The notes under the pieces were generated by a model. It made no database searches and was not told the DNA's origin. It saw only the letters and a list, made by a program, of their open reading frames with translations. Positions 1 to 9,650 of a DNA stretch of 30,027 nucleotides are shown piece by piece (the first letter of the stretch is position 1; each line of letters opens with the position of its first letter). Origin of the DNA: Chloroflexota bacterium (lineage in GTDB: Bacteria; Chloroflexota; Dehalococcoidia; SAR202; UBA826). The stretch is taken from the NCBI GenBank assembly GCA_002696685.1, contig NZSI01000061.1, positions 20,684-50,710 on the forward strand, read 5' to 3'. The position numbers were made by a program, and so were the translations under genes.

Positions 1-378
1 AGACGTACTGCAGATGTACCCACAATATATGAGTTGGAACATGTGCAGGTCTCTACAGGGGATCATGAAGTTCCCACTGCAACCGTCAAACTCATAGACC
101 CTGATGGCCAAACAGTTGTCGATGCAGCTACAGGAACTGGTCCAGTTGACGCGGTTTATAAGGCAATAAACAGGGTTATTGGCGTAGACAATAAGTTGAC
201 TGAATTTAGAGTAGACGCTGTGACTGAAGGTATAGATGCATTAGGAGACGTCACTATCAGAATAGAGCGTCGCGGAGATACCTTTGTGGGAAGAGGTAGT
301 GACACCGATATCATTGTGGCTAGTGCTAAGGCTTATATGAATGCCCTGAACCGCGCGATGGCAATGCAAGATTCTTAA
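1..378 (+). CDS. leuA: 2-isopropylmalate synthase, C-terminal regulatory domain (partial)
   Basis: The reading frame is open from the left edge to the stop at 376-378, so only the last 125 codons or so of a gene starting outside the window are present. The residues match the LeuA dimer regulatory domain: a conserved strand around [10 protein letters not shown], then [14 protein letters not shown], and near the end a [20 protein letters not shown] segment. In the family this domain binds leucine and gives feedback inhibition of the condensation of acetyl-CoA with 2-oxoisovalerate. The genes that follow are leuC and leuD, which fits leuA rather than its paralogues homocitrate synthase or citramalate synthase, although citramalate synthase shares the domain. 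The catalytic TIM barrel is not in the window. No obvious terminator separates it from leuC, so a leuA-leuC-leuD operon is likely. Confidence 0.88.
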   Translation, partial: RRTADVPTIYELEHVQVSTGDHEVPTATVKLIDPDGQTVVDAATGTGPVDAVYKAINRVIGVDNKLTEFRVDAVTEGIDALGDVTIRIERRGDTFVGRGSDTDIIVASAKAYMNALNRAMAMQDS

Positions 379-473
379 TAATCAAAAGTGCCCCAAGAAT
401 TATGCTTGGTTATGAATATTTTTGGACTTTATGCCCAAATAAATATCTAAAGTGATGAAAAACGGAGTGTTTA

Positions 474-1880
474 ATGGCACCTAGAACTATGTTTGAAAAG
501 ATATGGGATGCCCATGTTGTGAAATCAGAGGAGGGAAAACCCACAGTTCTGTACGTCGACTTACACTTGGTGCATGAAGTGACGTCGCCTCAGGCATTCG
601 ACGGATTGAGGATGGCTGGACGAAGTGTTAGAAGAACTGATCTCACGGTTGCCGTTGCCGATCATAACACTCCTACTTGGGATCTATCCTTACCAATAAC
701 CGATCCAATTGCCCAGCAGCAGTTAGACGCATTATCTAAGAATTGCGATGAGTTTGGAGTAACTCTTTACGATCGATTTAGCCCTTTACAAGGCATCGTC
801 CACGTCATTGGACCGGAGCAAGGGTACACACAACCTGGGAAAACCATAGTTTGTGGGGATAGTCATACTTCTACGCATGGGGCGTTTGGAGCCTTCGCAA
901 TGGGTATAGGGACATCCGAGGTAGAACACGTCATGGCTACCCAGACCTTGAGACAATTTAAGCCAAAAACGATGGAAGTTCGGGTTGACGGCAAATTATC
1001 GCCTGGCGTGACAGCAAAAGATGTTGTCCTTGGCATTATAGGAAAAATCGGTATTGGGGGTGCCACAGGACATGTCATCGAATACACGGGTGAGGCAATA
1101 AGGTCACTTTCGATGGAAGGCAGAATGACTGTATGCAATATGAGCATAGAAGCCGGTGCAAGAGCAGGCATGGTTGCACCTGACGCCACGACATTTGAAT
1201 ATATGAGAGGCAGGGAAAATGTTCCCAAAGGAACTGACTTTGATAAGGCAGTAGCTGCCTGGGAGAATCTCAGAACCGACGAGGGAGCTCAATATGATCA
1301 AGTTGTGCTCATGGATGCCGAAGAATTAGAACCCCATGTAACATGGGGAACAAACCCAGGAATGGTGGCCCCGATTACAGCAAGAGTCCCGACACCACAC
1401 GAGTATGAGGATTCTGGCGAAAAAGAGTCTGTTACCCGGGCATTGGATTACATGGACTTGGAGCCGGGGATGAGGATAGAAGACATTGAGATTGATAGAG
1501 TTTTCATCGGCTCGTGTACTAACTCGAGGATAGATGATCTGAGGGCGGCGGCAAAAATTGCAGAAGGAAATAAGGTAAGCGATAGTGTTTACGCTATGGT
1601 TGTGCCTGGCTCTAACGCTATAAAAAGACAGGCGGAGGACGAAGGATTAGATCAAATATTCCTAAAGGCTGGGTTTGATTGGAGAGAGGCCGGATGCTCA
1701 ATGTGCTTGGGCATGAATCCAGATATATTGGAACCAGGTGAAAGATGTGCATCAACTTCAAATAGAAACTTTGAGGGGAGACAAGGAAAGGGTGGGAGAA
1801 CTCACCTAGTTAGCCCCGAGATGGCAGCAGCAGCCGCCATAGAGGGACATTTTGTAGATGTACGGGATTGGAGAGGTTAA
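474..1880 (+). CDS. leuC: 3-isopropylmalate dehydratase, large subunit
   Basis: LeuC is the iron-sulfur subunit that, with LeuD, isomerises 2-isopropylmalate to 3-isopropylmalate in leucine synthesis. The 468-residue length is normal for bacterial LeuC. Visible aconitase-family motifs are [19 protein letters not shown] near residue 130, FIGSCTNSR with C348, and [11 protein letters not shown] with C408 and C411. These three cysteines are the expected [4Fe-4S] ligands. The substrate-binding region near the C-terminus, [12 protein letters not shown], is intact. The ATG at 474 follows a GGAG at 464-467 with good spacing. leuD starts 12 nt after the stop. The product should be cytoplasmic. No frame disruption or missing active-site residue is seen. 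Confidence 0.97.
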   Translation: MAPRTMFEKIWDAHVVKSEEGKPTVLYVDLHLVHEVTSPQAFDGLRMAGRSVRRTDLTVAVADHNTPTWDLSLPITDPIAQQQLDALSKNCDEFGVTLYDRFSPLQGIVHVIGPEQGYTQPGKTIVCGDSHTSTHGAFGAFAMGIGTSEVEHVMATQTLRQFKPKTMEVRVDGKLSPGVTAKDVVLGIIGKIGIGGATGHVIEYTGEAIRSLSMEGRMTVCNMSIEAGARAGMVAPDATTFEYMRGRENVPKGTDFDKAVAAWENLRTDEGAQYDQVVLMDAEELEPHVTWGTNPGMVAPITARVPTPHEYEDSGEKESVTRALDYMDLEPGMRIEDIEIDRVFIGSCTNSRIDDLRAAAKIAEGNKVSDSVYAMVVPGSNAIKRQAEDEGLDQIFLKAGFDWREAGCSMCLGMNPDILEPGERCASTSNRNFEGRQGKGGRTHLVSPEMAAAAAIEGHFVDVRDWRG

Positions 1881-1892
1881 AAAGGAATATAC

Positions 1893-2507
1893 ATGGAAGT
1901 ATTTAAGACTTTAAATAGTGGGATTGCTCCACTGAATCGAGTTAATGTGGATACCGACCAGATAATACCGAAGCAATTTCTCAAACGAGTAGAAAGGACA
2001 GGATTCGGTCAGTTCTTATTCAACGATTGGCGATTCGATGAAAAGGGAAATGAGAAGCCTGACTTTGTCTTGAACCAGGATGGTTATAAAGATGCCTCTA
2101 TATTGGTCAGTGGCCGCAATTTTGGATGCGGTTCCTCCCGTGAACACGCTCCATGGGCTCTACAAGATTTCGGAATAAGAGTTATCATAGCGCCCAGTTT
2201 TGCGGATATATTCCATAACAATTGTTTTCAAAATGGGGTGTTGCCCGTGGTTTTGCCAGAGGATGTGGTACAAAGAATCATAGAGCACTCTGAGAGTGAC
2301 CCTGATTACAAAATAACAGTCGATTTGGAAGCTCAAAGAGTTTGGGATGAGAACGAAGAAATAGTTGCTGACTTCAATATGGAACCATTCCGCAGGCATT
2401 GCATGCTGAATGGTCTTGATGATATTGGCCTAACCTTGGAAGATGAAGATGACATTACCTCATACGAGAGAGAACGCTCAGAGCATGGTGGAGTCGTCCC
2501 TTCATAA
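1893..2507 (+). CDS. leuD: 3-isopropylmalate dehydratase, small subunit
   Basis: LeuD is the swivel-domain partner of LeuC in the isopropylmalate isomerase complex. The 204 residues begin with the usual LeuD N-terminus (NRVNVDTDQIIPKQFL at about 15-30). They contain the signature GRNFGCGSSREHAPWAL at 74-90, which closes over the substrate, and FHNNCFQNGVLPV further on. It has the bacterial LeuD length of about 200 residues rather than the shorter archaeal form of about 165. An AAGGA-like site (1881-1885) precedes the ATG. The last codons are overlapped by the start of the next gene. leuB, the next pathway step, is not adjacent and is nowhere in the window. Confidence 0.96.
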   Translation: MEVFKTLNSGIAPLNRVNVDTDQIIPKQFLKRVERTGFGQFLFNDWRFDEKGNEKPDFVLNQDGYKDASILVSGRNFGCGSSREHAPWALQDFGIRVIIAPSFADIFHNNCFQNGVLPVVLPEDVVQRIIEHSESDPDYKITVDLEAQRVWDENEEIVADFNMEPFRRHCMLNGLDDIGLTLEDEDDITSYERERSEHGGVVPS

Positions 2508-3501
2508 AGGTTCACCTAGAATAGATGTACATTGCCACGTTATTCCAGAAGAATTCTGGAAGGCGTCGGATGACGGAGATTCTTGGTTTGGCGCCTCTCT
2601 GGTCTCCAGGAATGGATCTCATTACATTGATGCAGATGCTCGATTTGCTGGACCAGTTGAACCAAATTGGAGACTGAGTGTGGATGAGAGGATCTCTCTC
2701 ATGGATTCCATTGGTGTTGACATTCAAGTAGTTTCAACTCCTCCATATTTTTTCAACTATCACCTGTCAGCAAGGGAAGGGGAAAAAAGTGCTCGCACTA
2801 TTAACGAGGGGCTGTTGGATATGGTTTCCCAAAAGCCAGATAGGTTCTCGGCGTTTGCCACCCTACCATTTCAGGATGTGAATTATGCTGTGAAGGAATT
2901 GGAATGGGCGATGGCCTCTGGTATGAAAGGGGCCGAACTATGTACTCATGTGAATGGCCTTAATTATGACGATGAGTCACTATGGCCTGTATTTGAAGCA
3001 GCAGAAGATCTTGGAGCATTCCTGTTTTTTCATCCCCACAATCCAGCAGGAAAAGACAGAATGACCAATTATTACACTGCAAACACAATTGGGAATCCAT
3101 TAGAAAATACGATAGCAATATCCAGTATTATTTCAGGCGGAGTTTTAGATAAATTTCCTGAAATAGATCTCTGTTTTTCGCACGGAGGTGGTTATGCATC
3201 ATTCGGTGCACCTAGAATAGATCGCGGATACAAAGTCAGAGAAGAGGCAAGTCTAAATCTGTCACAGATACCTAGTGATTACCTAAAATCTATTTATTAC
3301 GATTGTCTTACACATGGCCACAAAGAGTTGTCATTCCTCGTTAACCGTGTTGGGGCTGATAGAGTTATGTTGGGAAGCGACTTTCCTTTCGATATGGGTC
3401 TCGACTCTCCGGTCGACTGGGTGAAGTCAAGCGAGTTAATATCAGAAACAGAGAAAGATCTTATAGTCGGTGGGAATGCATACAGGGCTTTGAATTTTTA
3501 G
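2485..3501 (+). CDS. amidohydrolase family protein, ACMSD-like
   Basis: This is a metal-dependent hydrolase/decarboxylase of the amidohydrolase-2 family (Pfam PF04909), whose best known member is 2-amino-3-carboxymuconate-6-semialdehyde decarboxylase. From the ATG at 2485 the protein has 338 residues. The metal-site pattern is clear: H16 and H18 in DVHCH, H183 in FFHPHN, H233 in CFSHGGG and D299 in LGSDFPF. The spacing is very close to that of ACMSD itself. The reading frame is also open from ATG codons at 2443 and 2449. I prefer 2485 because the protein then begins just before the conserved metal motif and overlaps leuD by only 23 nt. It is translationally close to leuD and may share its mRNA, but no link to leucine synthesis is known. 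The substrate cannot be named from sequence; decarboxylation of an aromatic-ring-cleavage product is a family-based guess. It converges on accDA with 19 nt between the genes. Confidence 0.88.
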   Translation: MVESSLHKGSPRIDVHCHVIPEEFWKASDDGDSWFGASLVSRNGSHYIDADARFAGPVEPNWRLSVDERISLMDSIGVDIQVVSTPPYFFNYHLSAREGEKSARTINEGLLDMVSQKPDRFSAFATLPFQDVNYAVKELEWAMASGMKGAELCTHVNGLNYDDESLWPVFEAAEDLGAFLFFHPHNPAGKDRMTNYYTANTIGNPLENTIAISSIISGGVLDKFPEIDLCFSHGGGYASFGAPRIDRGYKVREEASLNLSQIPSDYLKSIYYDCLTHGHKELSFLVNRVGADRVMLGSDFPFDMGLDSPVDWVKSSELISETEKDLIVGGNAYRALNF

Positions 3502-3520
3502 GATATGATTCTTCTCATGT

Positions 3521-5302
3521 CTAGTTACTTCCGTCATTATTGAGTTCGTTAACCTTTCTTAAAACAGTTCCTCTTAATGAGTTTACTTCTCGGGAAATAG
3601 TTGATTTAAGACGTGAACTATATTCACCCATATTACGAAATTTCTTGGTTCTTTCCCTAAGCCTTCTTCTTTTGGATATCGTTTGTAAGTCCGCCAGGTT
3701 CTGTAAGAGGGCTCTCTTGAGTAATCTTGAAGCCTCGTGATGGTCTCGGTGTGCTCCCTGATTAGGTTCAGGGACCACTTGGTCCACTATATCTAATTCC
3801 ATACAATCCATTGCCGTCAATTTAAGGGATTCTGCTACTTCTTTAGCCCGCTGCTCGTCCTGGTATATAAGTTCAGCGGCTTCTTCAGGAGAAACGGCGG
3901 AATAAATAGCATTCTCCAACATGATTACCCTGTCAGTTACGCCGAGTGCCAACGCTCCTGAACTACCTCCTTCTCCAATTATTGTGGAAATGGTCGGAAC
4001 GGTTAGTGAGGATATTAGTGTCAACGTAGATGCTATTGCATGGCCTAAACCTCTTTCTTCTGCTTCTGACGAGAGGTTCGCACCGGGGGTATCTATAAGA
4101 CTTACAACTGGCAAGTCAAATTTTTCGGCGATTTTTAAAGCTCGTTGAGCTTTTCTAAAGCCCTCTGGCATCGTCCTTCCTGTATTGTCTTTATGGTCCG
4201 AGTCATATGTTTGTTCTCTTTGCTGTCCGATAATTACTATGGTTTGTCCACCTATCTGACCCAATCCACAGACTATGGAAGGGTCGTCCCCATAAACTCT
4301 GTCGCCATGTAACTCTACAAAGTTATCCATAATCCTGGCCATGTAATCCATCGACGTAGGTCTGGAATTATGGCGCGCTATTTGCACGGAATGCCATGCT
4401 TCCGTAGGTTGAGAGGGTGGATAGGTGATTTGGCCGTTTGAGGTTCTTTTGATAGTGAATTCTTTTTTAAATAAATCAAGGAGCACCGATATGATGCCAC
4501 GTAATTCAGTTCTGTCTGTTATTGCGTCTACAGTGCCATGTATCAAATGGGATTCTGATGTATGAGAGTCTTCTGAATCCTTTCCATCGTCATCTCTTAT
4601 GGAACGTATTGGATTAACTCCAACAATTGCACCTGGTTCTGCCAGTATGATGTCGGCCATATTCGCGAAGCTTGCGTAAGCTTGACCGGTAGATGGATTT
4701 GCCAGAACCGAGATATGTGGGATGCCCTTTTGCTGGAGTAGATTTGATGCTAGTCCTGTCTTAGCCATTTGCATAAGTGACAATATCCCCTCTTGAATCC
4801 GAGATCCTCCACTTGTCACTACGGTGATAACAGGAATCTTTCTCTTAGCAGCTCTCTCAAACGCCAATGATATTTTCTCACCTACCACGCAACCCATCGA
4901 TCCACCCATGAATCCAAAGTCGAGTGCTATCAGAACGCAGGATAAGCCGTCTATGGTGCATGAGCCTGTTATGACAGCTTCAGTAAGCCCGGTTCGTGTC
5001 TGATCTTCAAATAAGCTTTTTTTGTATGAACCTTTGGTTGAAAATGATAGGGGGTCAATAGATGTTAAAGACCGATTGCTCTCTCTAAATGTCCCATAAT
5101 CTGCTAGCGACTCCACACGTTCTCTAGCAGTCATGCTGTAATGGAATCGACATGCGTGACAGAGTTTATACTGTTTATAAAGATCGGAATCTATCAATTT
5201 TGTCTCGCAAAGGAGACATTCCTCTCTGGCTATTAAGTCGATGGCTTGAGAGTCTTTTCCTCGGACGGTATTGCTTATGAAACCGGTGAATTTACGAACC
5301 AT
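3521..5302 (-). CDS. accDA: acetyl-CoA carboxylase carboxyltransferase, fused beta and alpha subunits
   Basis: This single 593-residue protein holds both carboxyltransferase halves, which transfer carboxyl from biotin carboxyl carrier protein to acetyl-CoA to give malonyl-CoA for fatty-acid synthesis. Residues 1-285 or so are AccD-like: a four-cysteine zinc finger (C29, C32, C48, C51), then a crotonase-fold segment with GFMGGSMGCVVGEK at 130-143 and TSGGSRIQEG at 163-172. Residues 300-593 are AccA-like: VELHGDR at 329-335, TPGANLSSEAEERG at 405-418 and IGEGGSSGALALG at 442-454. Separate accD and accA genes are the usual bacterial state; fused forms are known in some lineages. The ATG at 5302 is preceded by AGGA about nine bases upstream. 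It lies 28 nt after ftsK and is probably in the same transcript. The biotin carboxylase and biotin carrier genes are not in the window. Confidence 0.94.
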   Translation of the reverse strand: MVRKFTGFISNTVRGKDSQAIDLIAREECLLCETKLIDSDLYKQYKLCHACRFHYSMTARERVESLADYGTFRESNRSLTSIDPLSFSTKGSYKKSLFEDQTRTGLTEAVITGSCTIDGLSCVLIALDFGFMGGSMGCVVGEKISLAFERAAKRKIPVITVVTSGGSRIQEGILSLMQMAKTGLASNLLQQKGIPHISVLANPSTGQAYASFANMADIILAEPGAIVGVNPIRSIRDDDGKDSEDSHTSESHLIHGTVDAITDRTELRGIISVLLDLFKKEFTIKRTSNGQITYPPSQPTEAWHSVQIARHNSRPTSMDYMARIMDNFVELHGDRVYGDDPSIVCGLGQIGGQTIVIIGQQREQTYDSDHKDNTGRTMPEGFRKAQRALKIAEKFDLPVVSLIDTPGANLSSEAEERGLGHAIASTLTLISSLTVPTISTIIGEGGSSGALALGVTDRVIMLENAIYSAVSPEEAAELIYQDEQRAKEVAESLKLTAMDCMELDIVDQVVPEPNQGAHRDHHEASRLLKRALLQNLADLQTISKRRRLRERTKKFRNMGEYSSRLKSTISREVNSLRGTVLRKVNELNNDGSN

Positions 5303-5330
5303 TTAATTGATTCCTGGATGGGAGATTTGA

Positions 5331-7880
5331 TTAGGAAGGGCCTGATGAAATTATAACATCACGGGACTTTGACCCATCACTGGGGCTTACGATACCCATG
5401 TCTTCCAATTCATCCATGAGCCTAGCTGCTCGGGGATATCCGATCCTGAGCCTTCGTTGTAAAAGAGAAGTTGAGAGTTTACTGTGTCTTTGAGCCATTT
5501 CTATCGCCCTATCAACTAGTGCATCTTTGGCATTCGATACGGATGCAGTTTGCTCGGGCAGCAAAGAAGAATCATCCCCTACAACGTGGAGATCAATTTT
5601 GGGTTTATAAGCCCAAGGAATTGCTTTCCAATGATCCACTAGTTTCCCAATTTCTTCGTCTGAAATATACACGCTTTGAACCCGTGTCGGCCGCGCTGCA
5701 TCAATGGGCTGATAAAGCATGTCACCCCGTCCTAGTAGTCTTTCTGCTCCATTGGTGTCCAATATGGTCCTGGAGTCTACTTGAGAAGTGACTCCGAAAC
5801 TAATACGACTTGGGAAATTGGCTTTAATGAGACCCGTGATTACATCTACAGAGGGTCTCTGAGTGGCGATTATCAGATGTATTCCTGTGGCTCTGCCCAG
5901 TTGGGCTAGCCGGCAGATTGATTGTTCCACATCGAATGCTGCGGTCATCATTAAATCCGCAAGCTCATCAATTGCAACTACAAGATAGGGCATCTTGCCA
6001 GATCTAATCTTGGAGTTATAAGCCTGTATGTTTCGTACGCCTACTTCCTCCATAGTCCTGTACCGGTCCATCATTTCTCTTATTAGACCCTTAAGGAGGT
6101 TTACAACTTTATCTGTTTCTACAACGACGGGGGCTATGAGTTGGGGAATACCGTTGTAAGGTGTCAATTCAACTCTTTTTGGATCTATTAACAACATCTG
6201 AAGATCAGAGGGAGTTTTTTCTATCGCCAAACAAGAGATTATTGCATTCATGCAAACGCTTTTCCCGCTCCCTGTCGCTCCCGCAATGAGAAGATGAGGC
6301 ATTTTAGCTAGGTCGAATACCACCTCTTCTCCATCTGATCCTCTACCTAATGCAACCGGTAAAACCGCTGAGTTACTCAAGTTCAAGAATTTCTTGCTTT
6401 CCATAACCCTCCTGAGCGATACAAGACTCGGATTAGGATTAGGAACTTCTATTCCAAGAAGTGATTCTCCCATCACAGGGGTTTCTATTCTTAGACTTGG
6501 GGTTTTCAAGGCTAAAGATAGATCTTTTTCTCGTCTCAATATGTTATCGACACTTACACGGGTATTGTCTTCCTGCTGTGCAATTATTGGCTTTCCCTTG
6601 CTGTCGAGCTTGGGATTCCCGTTTTTGTCTTTAACTCTAACTCTCTTGTATTTTCGAACCCAACCAGGTTGTATCCCGTACATTGTCACTGTGGGTCCGG
6701 GACGAACTTTTTCTACTTCAACCTCAATACGGTATTCGGCAAATGTGGTTTTAATTATTTCTGAGGTCTGTTGAATCTCCTCCTTACTAATGCCACCTTC
6801 TTCCAGATTAACCAGCATTTTCAGATCTGGTTTTAGCCAACTATCCGCCGCTTTAGTTTTTTCCTCTTCCGATGTCTTGGGGACACTGTCCTCTTCTTGT
6901 ACCGAATCATCAGACCAGAGTCGATTGAATTTATTGCCATTTTTTTGAATTATGCTTTTGTCCTTTTGGATAAATCTCTGTGCATCATTGTTTGGAGTGC
7001 TATCGATTATCGAATCACTGCTGGTTCCATCGTCTTCTGGTCTATCAACGCCTACGAAATAGCCCAATCTTTTTTCTGTCTCAGGAGAGTATTCATCGTT
7101 TAGGGTTTCGCTTGCGATCATATTGCCATCTTCATCCAGTTCCATTTCCACTCTCATGTCATCGACGTTTGCGATTATCTCGCTTTCCCTAATGTGGGGT
7201 GACATAAGCTCGGGGGGCACGTTAATGGTTGAAGGCTGATCTAAGACATGAGAATCAGTGAGTGACTTCTGAGATTCTACCTTCGAGTAAAGCTTGGATA
7301 TGGCTCTATAAGTTGCAAATATTCCTAGATAGCACGCTATTATTGTTACTCTTGAACCTTTCAAGCATATTTTAACTAAACTAGGTTTTATAAAAATAAT
7401 GCTCGGAACAACCAGAATAAACAAGCGGGTACTAGTCTGATATAGGTTGTCTCCGATGATGGAGATAGAAATTGTTCCTCCAATTGGTACTCCTAGTGAT
7501 ATCGTTGTCCAGCCGGGGAATCCATTCAAAGGAACATAAAACCCCAATATGCCCCATAAAATGGTCGAAAATCCTATTGCTGCTATCAATCTTCCGTATT
7601 GTTTTCGTAACAAGAATTTTACTCGTCGGGTCTTTGCAATCCAAAGACTGAATATCAACCAGGCAATTAAAATGACTAGCCCTAAACCTGTGGTGGCAAG
7701 AAATTTCTCAGTTATGTTCAGTCCGAAATTGGTCACCGTGTAAGAATTTATATAGACATAAGCGAATATAGCGATGGCGCAAGAGATGACTAACGCAATG
7801 GCAACTTGTTTAAGGGTGAGTCTGAAACTTGGAATGTCTAATCCTAGATCTGTTTTGTCACGGGTATTTTTTGGGGTCAT
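5331..7880 (-). CDS. ftsK: DNA translocase FtsK/SpoIIIE
   Basis: This is a hexameric, ATP-driven double-stranded DNA pump that clears chromosome termini at the division septum. The 849 residues show the standard order. Four to five hydrophobic membrane segments occupy about residues 24-200. A charged low-complexity linker covers about 210-350. The RecA-like motor domain has Walker A ATGSGKS with K540 and Walker B LVVAIDELADLMM. A C-terminal winged-helix gamma domain at about 785-849 (SKLSTSLLQRRLRIGYPRAA) reads the polar KOPS/SRS-type DNA motifs in the family. The linker is short, as in Gram-positive SpoIIIE rather than E. coli FtsK. The minus-strand region upstream (7881-7973) is 93 nt long with no promoter I can defend, so read-through from the RNase J gene is likely. 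Confidence 0.96.
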   Translation of the reverse strand: MTPKNTRDKTDLGLDIPSFRLTLKQVAIALVISCAIAIFAYVYINSYTVTNFGLNITEKFLATTGLGLVILIAWLIFSLWIAKTRRVKFLLRKQYGRLIAAIGFSTILWGILGFYVPLNGFPGWTTISLGVPIGGTISISIIGDNLYQTSTRLFILVVPSIIFIKPSLVKICLKGSRVTIIACYLGIFATYRAISKLYSKVESQKSLTDSHVLDQPSTINVPPELMSPHIRESEIIANVDDMRVEMELDEDGNMIASETLNDEYSPETEKRLGYFVGVDRPEDDGTSSDSIIDSTPNNDAQRFIQKDKSIIQKNGNKFNRLWSDDSVQEEDSVPKTSEEEKTKAADSWLKPDLKMLVNLEEGGISKEEIQQTSEIIKTTFAEYRIEVEVEKVRPGPTVTMYGIQPGWVRKYKRVRVKDKNGNPKLDSKGKPIIAQQEDNTRVSVDNILRREKDLSLALKTPSLRIETPVMGESLLGIEVPNPNPSLVSLRRVMESKKFLNLSNSAVLPVALGRGSDGEEVVFDLAKMPHLLIAGATGSGKSVCMNAIISCLAIEKTPSDLQMLLIDPKRVELTPYNGIPQLIAPVVVETDKVVNLLKGLIREMMDRYRTMEEVGVRNIQAYNSKIRSGKMPYLVVAIDELADLMMTAAFDVEQSICRLAQLGRATGIHLIIATQRPSVDVITGLIKANFPSRISFGVTSQVDSRTILDTNGAERLLGRGDMLYQPIDAARPTRVQSVYISDEEIGKLVDHWKAIPWAYKPKIDLHVVGDDSSLLPEQTASVSNAKDALVDRAIEMAQRHSKLSTSLLQRRLRIGYPRAARLMDELEDMGIVSPSDGSKSRDVIISSGPS

Positions 7881-7973
7881 TTAGGATACCTCGTAGGCTC
7901 AGTAAAAGGGCGGATTTTGTCAATAACAGGGAAAAAGAAAAGCTAAACGTATAATAGATTGTGAGTTAACAGG

Positions 7974-9632
7974 CTACTTATTTGTCTCCAATAATGGAAG
8001 CACTATGGGCCTCTTTCTCGTCTCCTTGTAGATGTGAGCTGCAATCGTTTCAGCTATTTTGGATTCAATGTCGTCCCAATCTAGTACGTTCAACCACTTT
8101 TCTTCTAGCAGGACTTGGACCATTTTAGAGGCTGATTTCAAGGTTTTATTTTCATAATGGTTGTCAGAAAATCCTACAGACATCAATTTAGGGGTTCCTA
8201 TTACTGAGGATTTATCGCCAGATATGATCACACTTGCAATTATAATTCCCTGACGTGCCAGGGAGATTCTCTCCTTAATGATGTCATCGTTCGTTTCGTC
8301 AGCGTTTTTGCTGTCCAAATAAATAGTTCCAGAGGGAACCCGTCCGGCAACTTCAGCTCCTTCGTTCGTAATTTCTAATACTTCGCCATCTTCTATAACA
8401 AAAACCGACTTTTCTGACATGCCCATCCCTATAGCAATATCGGCATGAGCTGTTAAATGTCTATATTCTCCGTGTATAGGCAGGAAGTACTTTGGCTTCG
8501 TCATGTTGATCATGAGCTTAAGCTCTTCACGACTAGCGTGCCCACGAACATGTACAGGAGCGATACGATTGTATATGACTCGGGCGCCTCTCCGAAAAAG
8601 TGAATCTATAGTTTTTGCGACCGAAGTTTCATTTCCGGGAATTGGCGAGGATGACAATACTACAGTGTCACCTTTTACTATGCTTATATCGGGATGGTTT
8701 CCGTTGGCTATTCGAGTAATGGCGGCAGTCGGTTCACCTTGACTCCCGGTTGCTATATATATGACTTTATTCAAAGGGAGGTTACGTGATTCTTTGGTTG
8801 AGACGATCACATTTTCAGTATCTTTGACATATCCCATTCTCAGGGCCATTTTGATATTTGCGTTCATGCTTCTACCAAGTAAAGAGATCTTCCTATCATG
8901 TCTTCCTGCAGAATTTATGATTTGTTGTACCCGTGCAATTAGTGAGGCGAAGGTGACAATAATTACTCTTCCACTCGCCTCTTTAATTACGGTATCCAAG
9001 GCCTCTCCAACAAGCTTTTCTGATCCTGTGTATCCTTCGACTTCGGCATAAGTGGAATCTGAACACAGCAAGAGGACACCGTCTCGTGTCAGTTGTGATA
9101 GATGTGCGAAGTCAAATGGAATACCGTCAGCAGGAGTGTGATCTATCTTGAAGTCACCGGTATGTATGATGGTCCCATAGGGAGTTCTTATCGCAATTCC
9201 CATTGAATCAGGGATGGAGTGGCATACTCTAAAAAATTCAAGCTCAAAAACACCAGCAAAGAATTTTTCTTGCGGTTCAACTACGTGCAGGCTTGCATTT
9301 CTAATCAGTGAGGCCTGCTTAAATTTGGCGGAAATCAGACCATGTGTAAGGCGAGAAGAATAGACAGGAGCATCTATTTTAGAAAGTAGAAACGAGAGCG
9401 CTCCTATATGGTCTTCGTGACCGTGGGTTATTAAGATAGCTTTCACCCGGTCTCTGTTTTTTTCCAAATAAGTTGTATCGGGTATCCCGAGCTCGACACC
9501 AGGCATATCGTTTCCTGGAAATAACAAACCGGCGTCAATCACCACAATATCCTGACGGCACTCTATTACCATCATATTCTGGCCTATTTCCCCTAGCCCT
9601 CCTAGCGGGATAACTTTTAATGGAAGAGACAT
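7974..9632 (-). CDS. rnj: ribonuclease J
   Basis: RNase J is a zinc-dependent metallo-beta-lactamase/beta-CASP nuclease with 5'-3' exonuclease and endonuclease activity. It acts in mRNA decay and in rRNA and small RNA maturation. The 552-residue length matches the family. The metal motif THGHEDHIG gives H70, H72, D74 and H75, and HTGDFKIDH supplies the bridging Asp. The beta-CASP region carries GSQGEP and SSSPIPGNE, and VHVRGHASREELKLMI plus FLPIHGEYRHL give the distal His motifs. The C-terminal 100 residues form the usual oligomerisation domain. The gene follows the uracil-DNA glycosylase gene by 18 nt and precedes ftsK by 93 nt. RNase J next to FtsK is a familiar gram-positive-style neighbourhood. 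Only one copy is seen here, so it cannot be assigned to J1 or J2. Confidence 0.96.
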   Translation of the reverse strand: MSLPLKVIPLGGLGEIGQNMMVIECRQDIVVIDAGLLFPGNDMPGVELGIPDTTYLEKNRDRVKAILITHGHEDHIGALSFLLSKIDAPVYSSRLTHGLISAKFKQASLIRNASLHVVEPQEKFFAGVFELEFFRVCHSIPDSMGIAIRTPYGTIIHTGDFKIDHTPADGIPFDFAHLSQLTRDGVLLLCSDSTYAEVEGYTGSEKLVGEALDTVIKEASGRVIIVTFASLIARVQQIINSAGRHDRKISLLGRSMNANIKMALRMGYVKDTENVIVSTKESRNLPLNKVIYIATGSQGEPTAAITRIANGNHPDISIVKGDTVVLSSSPIPGNETSVAKTIDSLFRRGARVIYNRIAPVHVRGHASREELKLMINMTKPKYFLPIHGEYRHLTAHADIAIGMGMSEKSVFVIEDGEVLEITNEGAEVAGRVPSGTIYLDSKNADETNDDIIKERISLARQGIIIASVIISGDKSSVIGTPKLMSVGFSDNHYENKTLKSASKMVQVLLEEKWLNVLDWDDIESKIAETIAAHIYKETRKRPIVLPLLETNK

Positions 9633-9650
9633 TTCATCTATATATTCATG

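Noticed and set aside
393..409. CCAAG-N7-CTTGG hairpin between leuA and leuC
   Set aside because: Only 5 bp, with an AT-rich tail but no clean T-tract; too weak to call an attenuator or terminator. No leucine-rich leader peptide is seen.
863..1301. Antisense open frames within leuC and similar ones opposite ftsK, RNase J, AroE and the membrane proteins
   Set aside because: They lie wholly opposite strongly conserved genes, lack ribosome sites and show no family motifs.
7881..7973. Possible promoter with TTGACA ahead of ftsK
   Set aside because: The TTGACA on the minus strand has no acceptable -10 at 16-18 bp, so I do not call a promoter.
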